A stretch of DNA of 11,269 nucleotides from Thermaceae bacterium (lineage in GTDB: Bacteria > Deinococcota > Deinococci > Deinococcales > Marinithermaceae): NCBI GenBank assembly GCA_015490435.1, contig WFXV01000112.1, positions 1 through 11,269 of the forward strand, read 5' to 3'. Positions 7,233 to 11,269 of this stretch are shown here, in pieces. Position numbers and translations under genes: made by a program. Below the pieces are notes generated by a model that ran no database searches, was not told the origin of the DNA, and saw nothing but the letters and a program-made list of their open reading frames with translations. Within the stretch, counting starts at the first letter, position 1; each line of letters opens with the position of its first letter.

Positions 7233-7741
7233 AGCTCCACCCCCCGGGTGGCGGGCACGCCGGCGTCATAGGCGTGCTTGACCTTTCGCATCTCGGTGAC
7301 GGTGTCGGCGAGCGCGATCAGCCACTCGGGGGCGTCCCGCCCGGTGACCGCGAGGTGCACCCCCTCCGGGCGGGAGCGAAAGGCAAGGAGCACCTCCTCC
7401 CGCTCCACCCAGCCGTAGTTCAATACGTAGGTGAACTCGTCGAGCACGACCAGGTCATAGGCCCCCGAGCCCAAGGCCTCCCGCGCCCGGGCCCAGCCCT
7501 CCCGGGCAAGCCGGGCGCTTTCCCCGAGGTCCCGCGAACGCCAGGTAAACCCGTCCCCCAGGGGGTGAACGGGCACGCCGAGCGCCCGGAACGCCCGGTG
7601 CTCGCCGTAGTTCGCCGCCTTACGCTTGATGAACTGGAAGACCACCGGGCGAAGCCCCCGGCCCAGCGCCCGGAGCACCAGCCCGAAGGCGGCGGTGGAC
7701 TTCCCCTTGCCGTCCCCGGTGAAGACGAGGAGTCGGCCCAT
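7229..7741 (-). CDS. cobO: Cob(I)yrinic acid a,c-diamide adenosyltransferase (CobO/BtuR/CobA family)
   Basis: The enzyme transfers the 5'-deoxyadenosyl group of ATP to the reduced cobalt of corrinoids, making the adenosyl form that CobQ and later enzymes use; it also serves salvage of imported corrinoid. The 170-residue protein has the family P-loop GDGKGKST (residues 9-16), QFIK near 37, the Walker-B-like VVLDEFTYVLNYG, the LAVTGRDAPEWLIALAD segment and the C-terminal TEMRKVKHAYDAGVPA typical of the family. I chose ATG 7741, which overlaps the upstream TGA by one base (TGATG) and has GGAGG at a sensible spacing. A GTG at 7744 would add one residue but lies too close to that site. It lies between the uptake genes and the amidation genes, consistent with use in both salvage and synthesis. 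Confidence 0.95.
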   Translation of the reverse strand: MGRLLVFTGDGKGKSTAAFGLVLRALGRGLRPVVFQFIKRKAANYGEHRAFRALGVPVHPLGDGFTWRSRDLGESARLAREGWARAREALGSGAYDLVVLDEFTYVLNYGWVEREEVLLAFRSRPEGVHLAVTGRDAPEWLIALADTVTEMRKVKHAYDAGVPATRGVEL

Positions 7742-8079
7742 CACTCCTCCACCCAGGCGTAGTGGGGGGTGAAGACGAAGGCCGGCGGCCCGTCGGGGAA
7801 GACCGCTACGCTGCCAACCACCACCGCCCCCTCCTCGAGTTCAAAATCCAAGGGATCGCTCGCCGAGCGGTAGACGAGCGTCTCCCCGGGGGGCAGCCCG
7901 TGGCGGAGCAGCACCGGCCCAAAAGGGCTCCGCCCCGGCCGCCGGCACCGCCCCTCGGCCCCGTCCCGCACCACCGCCACGTAGCGGGCGAGGGCGGGGC
8001 CCGACTCGGTCCAAAGCCTCCGCACTTCCCCGAGGTCCACCACGAGGAGGGTGCCGCTCGCCTTCAGCGAACCCCTCAT
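7741..8079 (-). CDS. Small unrecognised protein in the cobalamin operon (112 residues)
   Basis: I do not recognise this protein. The frame starts at ATG 8079-8077, which overlaps the btuD stop (ATGA), and ends with the TGA that overlaps the cobO start (TGATG), so it is wedged between two real genes with the operon's usual junctions. The 112 residues have no signal peptide and no membrane helix. They look like a small, mostly beta soluble domain, with alternating hydrophobic stretches such as TLLVVDLGE (10-18) and GAVVVGSVAVF (84-94), and an aromatic end (FVFTPHYAWV). There is one cysteine (45) in a basic patch (GRCRRPGRSPFG), so no metal-binding cluster is obvious. The ATPase-adenosyltransferase position suggests a role in handling imported corrinoid, but this is inference from location only. 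The same frame stays open upstream inside btuD, as expected of a high-GC shadow. A further ATG at 8091 would add four residues. Confidence 0.72.
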   Translation of the reverse strand: MRGSLKASGTLLVVDLGEVRRLWTESGPALARYVAVVRDGAEGRCRRPGRSPFGPVLLRHGLPPGETLVYRSASDPLDFELEEGAVVVGSVAVFPDGPPAFVFTPHYAWVEE

Positions 8080-8831
8080 CGCCGCCCCCATCCGGGCAGG
8101 ACCACCGGCCCCTCGGGCGTCTCCCAGGCCTCGGCGCCGGGGTAGAGCGCGAGCAGCTCGCCCACCAGAACGGAAAACGACCCCTCGGCGCGGACCCGGC
8201 CGGCCTCGAGCAACACCACCCGGTCGGCGGCCCGGGCGTGGTTGGGATCGTGGAACACGCTGATCACCCCCATCCCCTCGTCGGCGAGCCGGCGAAGCAG
8301 CGCGAGCAGGCGGGCCTGGTGGTCGAGGTCGAGGTGGTTGGTGGGCTCGTCGAGGAGGAGGAAACGGGGCCGGGCGGCCAGCGCCCGGGCCAAGAACACC
8401 CGCTGCCGCTCGCCCCCGGAGAGGGTGTGGAGGTAGCGCTCTGCGAAGGCCTCGGTGTCGGTGGCCGCGAGGGCGAAGCGGAGCGCGGCCTCGTCCTCCT
8501 CGCTCCAGCGCCCGAAGAGCCCCTGGTGGGGGAGCCGCCCGAGCGCCACCACCTCCCGCACCCGCATCCCCTCGGGCACCAGGCCGTTTTGGGGTAGGTA
8601 GGCGAGCAGCCGCCCCCGCTCCCAGCTCGAGTAGCGGATAAGCGCCCGGCCCATGAGCTCCACCTCCCCCTCGTAGGGCAGGAGGCCGAGCAGGGTGAGG
8701 AGCAACGTGCTCTTCCCCGACCCGTTGGGCCCGAGCAGGGCGACCCACTCCCCGGGGCGCACCGCGAGCGTGACCCCGGAAAGCGCCACCCGGCGCCCGT
8801 AACGCACCGTGAGCCCGCGGGCCCTAAGCAC
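8076..8831 (-). CDS. btuD: Cobalamin ABC transporter, ATP-binding protein
   Basis: This is the ATPase of a FecCD/BtuCD-type importer that powers corrinoid uptake across the inner membrane. In its 251 residues the Walker A motif GPNGSGKST is at 34-42, the Q-loop Gln at 81 (YLPQNG), the ABC signature LSGGERQR at 137-144, Walker B RFLLLDEP at 156-163, the D-loop TNHLDL next to it, and the switch His194 in SVFHDPNH. The start GTG at 8831 overlaps the permease stop by 8 bases and has GGAGG four bases upstream. The last 20 residues or so (PGAEAWETPEGPVVLPGW) are an extension after the ATPase core. Cobalamin rather than siderophore or haem as substrate follows from the riboswitch and the cob genes in the operon, not from the ATPase itself. 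Confidence 0.93.
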   Translation of the reverse strand: MLRARGLTVRYGRRVALSGVTLAVRPGEWVALLGPNGSGKSTLLLTLLGLLPYEGEVELMGRALIRYSSWERGRLLAYLPQNGLVPEGMRVREVVALGRLPHQGLFGRWSEEDEAALRFALAATDTEAFAERYLHTLSGGERQRVFLARALAARPRFLLLDEPTNHLDLDHQARLLALLRRLADEGMGVISVFHDPNHARAADRVVLLEAGRVRAEGSFSVLVGELLALYPGAEAWETPEGPVVLPGWGRR

Positions 8832-9816
8832 GCATCCTCCAGAGCAGGTAGAGGAAGAAGGGACCGCCGAGCAGGGTGGTCACCACCCCCACCGGGAGCT
8901 CGGCGGGGCGGACGAGGACCCGGGCCAGGGTGTCGGCGAGAACCAGAAGCGCCGCCCCCCCGAGCGCCGAGGCGGGGAGCAGGTAGCGGTAGTCCCCGCC
9001 CCCCATCCGACGCAGGGCGTGGGGCACCACCAGCCCCACGAACCCGATGATCCCGGCCTCGGCCACCGCCCCGGCGGTGGCCAGGGTGGCGGTGGCGATG
9101 AGCACGAACTTGAGGAGGTCGAGGGGAAGCCCCAGCGTCCGCGCCACCCCCTCCCCGAGCTGCACCGCGTTCAGGACCCGGGCCATCCCCCAAAGCACCG
9201 GCAGGGAAAGCGCGAGGTAGAGGGCGAGCCGCGCCACCTCCGGCCAGCCGACGAAGGCGAGATTGCCCAGGGTGTAGGCGAAGACCGCCCGCACTCGGTC
9301 GGCGTCCCTCAGCATCAGGTAGGTGGTGAGCCCGGTCAGCACCGAGCCCACCACCACCCCAGCGAGGATCAGGTCCCGGGTGCGGCCCACGCCCCCGGCA
9401 AGGACCACCGCCAGCGTCACCGCAAAGAGCGCCCCCAAAAAGGCGAAGGTGGGGACGAAGAAGCCGCCCCCCGCCCCGATCCAGTGGGCGTAGGCGGGGC
9501 TCAGGTCGCCCTCGAGGCTGAGCGCGAGCGCCACCCCGAAGGCGGCGCCGCTCGCGGTGCCCATCAGGTAGGGGTCGGCGAGGGGGTTTTTGAAAAGCCC
9601 CTGGTAGGCGGCCCCGGAAAGCCCGAGCGCGGCCCCGACGAGCGCCGCCCCCAGTACTCGGGGGAGCCGGATCTCGTAGACCACCGGCGCCCGCTCGGCG
9701 AGCCCGGCGAGGACCTGGGTAAGGCCGAGCGGCACCGCCCCCACCGAAAGCCCGAGCAGAAGGGCCAGCGGCAAGAGGGCGAAGAGCCCGAGCCAAACCC
9801 AGGTCCGCCTCGACAT
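8824..9816 (-). CDS. btuC: Cobalamin ABC transporter, FecCD-family permease
   Basis: This 330-residue integral membrane protein forms the channel of the corrinoid importer. It is hydrophobic through most of its length, with about nine to ten likely helices. It shows the FecCD hallmarks: RLPRVLGAALVGAALGLSGA followed by QGLFKNPLADPYLMGTASGA in the first third, and GIIGFVGLVVPHALRR followed by PASALGGAALLVLADTLAR and ELPVGVVTTLLGGPFFLYLL near the end. The ATG at 9816 follows directly on the btuF TAG with no gap. A weak GAGGT lies upstream, so translation is probably coupled to btuF. Its TAG overlaps the btuD GTG. Confidence 0.94.
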   Translation of the reverse strand: MSRRTWVWLGLFALLPLALLLGLSVGAVPLGLTQVLAGLAERAPVVYEIRLPRVLGAALVGAALGLSGAAYQGLFKNPLADPYLMGTASGAAFGVALALSLEGDLSPAYAHWIGAGGGFFVPTFAFLGALFAVTLAVVLAGGVGRTRDLILAGVVVGSVLTGLTTYLMLRDADRVRAVFAYTLGNLAFVGWPEVARLALYLALSLPVLWGMARVLNAVQLGEGVARTLGLPLDLLKFVLIATATLATAGAVAEAGIIGFVGLVVPHALRRMGGGDYRYLLPASALGGAALLVLADTLARVLVRPAELPVGVVTTLLGGPFFLYLLWRMRA

Positions 9817-10695
9817 CTACTTCAGGACCTCGGGGTGGATGCAGCGGATCAGGACCCGGAGCCCCTCCGGAACCCGCGGCCCCGGCCGGTGCACCACGTC
9901 GGTCTCGGCCTTAGTAAGCTCGCAGACCCGGACTTCCCGCACCGCCCGGATTCGGTCCCAGCCCGGGCGCTTCTTCAGCGCCTCGAGGTTCACCCCGTAG
10001 GGGGCGTCGCCGAGGATGATCACCTCGGGGTTTTTCTCCACCACGAACTCGGGGCTGATCTTGGGGAAGAGACCGAGCTCAGGGGGCACGATGTTCTCGC
10101 CCCGTGCCTTTTGGATCAGGACGCCGATGAAGGAGTTCGGCCCCACGGTGTAGGGGGTGGCGTCGATCTCGTAGTAGACGGTGGGCCGGGTCTTGGCCTT
10201 GGCGGCCTTGGACTCAAGCGCATAGACCTCGGACTGAATCCGGGCGACCAGCGCCTCCGCCTGGGCCTCCCGGTTCAGCAAGCGGCCGAGCTTGCGCGCG
10301 GTCTCGAAGATGTCCTCGAAAGTTTCGGTCTTGACCGCGTAGGCGGGGATGCCGACCTTCTCCAGCCGGTCCACCAGCTTGCCGTACTTCGAGGCGATCA
10401 CGAGATCCGGCTTCAGGGAGACGATGAGCTCGACGTTGGGGTCGTAGAGCCCGCCGGCCTTGGGGAGCTTCTTCACCGCCTCGGGCCAGTTCGAGTAGTT
10501 GTCGGTGGCGACGATCTTGTCGCAGGCTCCAAGGGCGCAGATCGTCTCGGTGGCCGAGGGCAGCATCACCACGATGCGCTTTGGCTCGGCGGGAATCGTG
10601 ACCTTCCGCCCGAGGTCGTCGGTGACCACCAGGGGGTAGCTCGTGGCGAGCGCCAGACCCAAGAGCCAAAGTGCCGCAAGGAGTCGCTTCAACAT
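9817..10695 (-). CDS. btuF: Cobalamin ABC transporter, periplasmic substrate-binding protein
   Basis: This class III (BtuF/FepB-like) binding protein of 292 residues would capture corrinoid in the periplasm and deliver it to the permease. Residues 1-17 are a clear signal peptide (basic MLKR, a Leu/Ala core, ending ALA before Thr18). No lipobox Cys follows, so it is probably soluble rather than a lipoprotein. The mature protein shows DDLGRKVTIPAEPKRIV (26-42), LPSATETICALGA (45-57), LKPDLVIAS (94-102), the long helix region at 125-165, and GPNSFIGVLIQKARGENIV (185-203), all typical of the family. The ATG at 10695 was chosen over upstream frame extension because it has the perfect site AAGGAGGTGG four bases upstream and starts the signal peptide. 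It is the first gene of the operon and is directly controlled by the cobalamin riboswitch leader. Confidence 0.94.
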   Translation of the reverse strand: MLKRLLAALWLLGLALATSYPLVVTDDLGRKVTIPAEPKRIVVMLPSATETICALGACDKIVATDNYSNWPEAVKKLPKAGGLYDPNVELIVSLKPDLVIASKYGKLVDRLEKVGIPAYAVKTETFEDIFETARKLGRLLNREAQAEALVARIQSEVYALESKAAKAKTRPTVYYEIDATPYTVGPNSFIGVLIQKARGENIVPPELGLFPKISPEFVVEKNPEVIILGDAPYGVNLEALKKRPGWDRIRAVREVRVCELTKAETDVVHRPGPRVPEGLRVLIRCIHPEVLK

Positions 10696-10699
10696 ACGT

Positions 10700-10709
10700 C
10701 CACCTCCTT
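10700..10709 (-). promoter_or_regulatory. Strong Shine-Dalgarno site of btuF
   Basis: AAGGAGGTGG on the minus strand lies four bases before the btuF ATG. It is the strongest ribosome binding site in the operon. Its GGAGGTGG core has a perfect complement 24 bases further upstream (10732-10739), so access to it can be blocked. Confidence 0.9.
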
Positions 10710-10739
10710 CGTTCCCTCGCGAGGCCGCCCCGGAGGTGG
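10700..10739 (-). promoter_or_regulatory. Putative Shine-Dalgarno sequestering hairpin
   Basis: On the minus strand CCACCTCC (10739-10732) is the exact complement of GGAGGTGG (10707-10700), giving an 8-bp stem with a 24-base loop. The loop contains the 10-base palindrome CCTCGCGAGG (10715-10724). This would hide the btuF ribosome binding site and is the most likely translational end of the riboswitch expression platform. That it works this way is inference. Confidence 0.55.
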
Positions 10740-10746
10740 GGAAGGG

Positions 10747-10774
10747 AAACGCCCCACCGGGGAACGGCGGGGCG
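10747..10774 (-). terminator. Putative leader terminator hairpin with a weak U-tract
   Basis: In the minus-strand transcript CGCCCCGCC and GGTGGGGCG form a 9-bp stem (one G-T pair) around a 7-base loop, followed by TTTCCCTT. The stem is very stable, but only three Us follow, so it may be a weak attenuator or simply a structural element of the leader. Confidence 0.4.
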
Positions 10775-10791
10775 AAAAGCCAAACGCTTTT
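10775..10791 (-). repeat. Small hairpin in the riboswitch leader
   Basis: AAAAGC and GCTTTT flank a 5-base loop (GTTTG on the minus strand), directly upstream of the GC-rich hairpin at 10750-10774. It is AU-rich compared with its surroundings. No function is assigned. Confidence 0.4.
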
Positions 10792-10845
10792 TACCCCCGA
10801 TTCCCCTCTTCCGCGAGAGGTGCCCGGGGCGGGGACCCCAGGGCT

Positions 10846-10981
10846 CCCCTGGCAGGTATTCGGGCTTCCGGGCAACGACGCTTGGGTTCGACGGTTGGCC
10901 CGGTTACCGTTGCGGGACAGCGCCGGACTTTCACCGGACTTCCCCACTTTAAGCCTGGACTACGCGCCCAGGCACCAGGGG
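10846..10981 (-). ncRNA. Cobalamin riboswitch (AdoCbl-type aptamer)
   Basis: Read on the minus strand, this 136-base stretch has the hallmarks of the B12 riboswitch. A perfect 7-bp P1 forms between CCCCTGG (10981-10975) and CCAGGGG (10852-10846). A 6-bp hairpin GCCTGG/CCAGGC sits at about 10953-10973. The conserved core contains GGTGAAAGTCCGG, GCTGTCCCGCAACGGTAA (about 10905-10938), and the 3' B12 box AGCCCGAATACCTGCC lies at 10866-10851. It precedes btuF, so high adenosylcobalamin should turn down the uptake and synthesis operon. The 3' arm of P1 can pair instead with CCCTGG just downstream (10843-10838), giving a mutually exclusive anti-P1 hairpin. Confidence 0.93.
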
Positions 10982-11052
10982 CCTCGATCAGGCGGCCTCG
11001 CGCCCCCTAGCGGGGGACGCCCCCAGCTTAGCACGGAGGGCCCCCGCGGGAG
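10982..11052 (-). promoter_or_regulatory. Upstream leader/promoter region of the cobalamin operon, no clear promoter
   Basis: The operon promoter must lie upstream of the riboswitch, between it and the probable mobile element. No good -35/-10 pair is visible. The best candidate is an extended -10 on the minus strand, TGCTAAGCT at 11033-11025, with a poor -35. The stretch also holds C-run/G-run hairpins (11003-11007 or 11020-11024 with 11012-11016) and an inverted repeat, TTAGCAC (11028-11034) with GTGCTGA (11052-11058), one pair of which is G-T. Confidence 0.3.
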
Positions 11053-11096
11053 TGCTGAACCCGGACAGACACATGTGAGACTCGATCAATAAGAAT

Positions 11097-11130
11097 GTGG
11101 GGACCACTCCAGGAGAGAGGAGGTCCCCAC
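11097..11130 (+). repeat. 9-bp inverted repeat over the ribosome binding site of the right-end gene
   Basis: GTGGGGACC at 11097-11105 and GGTCCCCAC at 11122-11130 are perfect complements separated by 16 bases. The second arm overlaps the last bases of the Shine-Dalgarno site AGGAGGT (11118-11124), and the rest of that site is in the loop. In a transcript this hairpin would limit access to the start at 11133. Confidence 0.75.
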
Positions 11131-11132
11131 GA

Positions 11133-11269
11133 ATGCAGCTTACTACGGTTGGCCGGGAAGCATGGCGGGGAGCAAAGAGGGCCCAAGCTCTCATCGAAGC
11201 TGGGGCAGACGATGCCAGGGTTCAAGATCGCTTGCGAAAGCTCAAGCAAGTCGAGGCTTTTAGGAAGCA
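11133..11269 (+). CDS. N-terminus of a probable transposase (runs off the window)
   Basis: An ATG at 11133 with a perfect AGGAGGT eight bases upstream opens 45 codons with no stop to the window edge. The peptide begins MQLTTVGREAWRGAKRA and is rich in charged residues and predicted helix (RVQDRLRKLKQVEAFRK). I cannot name the family from this. The style, a basic helical N-terminus before an expected helix-turn-helix, with a low-GC setting and a stem-loop over the start, suggests an insertion-sequence transposase, perhaps of the IS481/IS3-like integrase type. It could instead be an unrelated host gene transcribed away from the cob operon. Confidence 0.5.
   Translation, partial: MQLTTVGREAWRGAKRAQALIEAGADDARVQDRLRKLKQVEAFRK

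Larger units (their letters stand above)
11053..11269 (+). mobile_element. Probable left end of an insertion sequence (partial)
   Basis: From about 11053 the DNA changes character: G+C drops clearly below the neighbouring 70% and codon use in the new gene is more relaxed. A short leader is followed by a gene whose start resembles a transposase. The exact end is not resolved; candidates are TGCTGAACCCGGACA at 11053 and TGTGAGACTCGATCAATAAG at 11074. The second loosely recalls IS481-family ends, which begin with TGT. The other end and any target duplication are outside the window. Confidence 0.4.

Noticed and set aside
10880..10900. GGTTCGA resembling a tRNA T-loop
   Set aside because: It lies inside the riboswitch aptamer on the opposite strand, and no acceptor or anticodon stems surround it.
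8809..11010. A 733-codon open frame on the plus strand
   Set aside because: It lies antisense to btuD, btuC, btuF and the riboswitch. Its composition (Gly, Pro, His, Arg, Glu repeats) is that of a high-GC shadow with no recognisable domain.
1..11269. CRISPR array, phage genes, toxin-antitoxin or defence system
   Set aside because: I saw no regularly spaced repeats and no gene of these types. All coding space except the right end is taken by cobalamin genes and one dehydrogenase.

Overview
The window is about 11.3 kb of very GC-rich DNA (roughly 70% G+C, with strongly G/C-ending codons). It carries a compact cobalamin (vitamin B12) uptake and late-biosynthesis operon on the minus strand. The codon style, non-ATG starts, tight gene overlaps and protein sequences suggest a thermophile of the Thermaceae (Deinococcus-Thermus). 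This is inference from style, not from a search.

Layout, in the direction of transcription of the operon (from the right end). At 11133-11269 the plus strand carries the first 45 codons of an unrecognised gene, probably a transposase. It lies in a patch of lower GC and is preceded by a 9-bp inverted repeat that touches its ribosome binding site. A cobalamin riboswitch follows on the minus strand (aptamer about 10846-10981). Its leader (10696-10845) can form an anti-P1 hairpin, a GC-rich terminator-like hairpin and a perfect 8-bp stem that would bury the Shine-Dalgarno sequence of the first gene.

The operon order is btuF (binding protein), btuC (permease), btuD (ATPase), a 112-residue protein I do not recognise, cobO (corrinoid adenosyltransferase), cbiA/cobB (a,c-diamide synthase), cbiB (adenosylcobinamide-phosphate synthase), cobD (threonine-phosphate decarboxylase), a fused cobQ-cobU (cobyric acid synthase joined to cobinamide kinase/guanylyltransferase) and cobT (dimethylbenzimidazole phosphoribosyltransferase). 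Nearly every junction is a stop/start overlap, which suggests translational coupling. Together the genes import corrinoid, adenosylate and amidate it, attach the aminopropanol arm, activate it with GTP and prepare the lower ligand.

At the left end a plus-strand D-lactate-dehydrogenase-type gene (107-1125) converges on cobT so tightly that the two share the palindromic stop CTAG. It is broken by an apparent one-base deletion in a G run near 489-493. Divergent from it, at 1-85 on the minus strand, is the N-terminus of cobS, the enzyme that joins the two halves of cobalamin. The dehydrogenase gene is therefore embedded, in opposite orientation, between the last two cob genes. No ring-building (cbi/cob precorrin) genes are in view.
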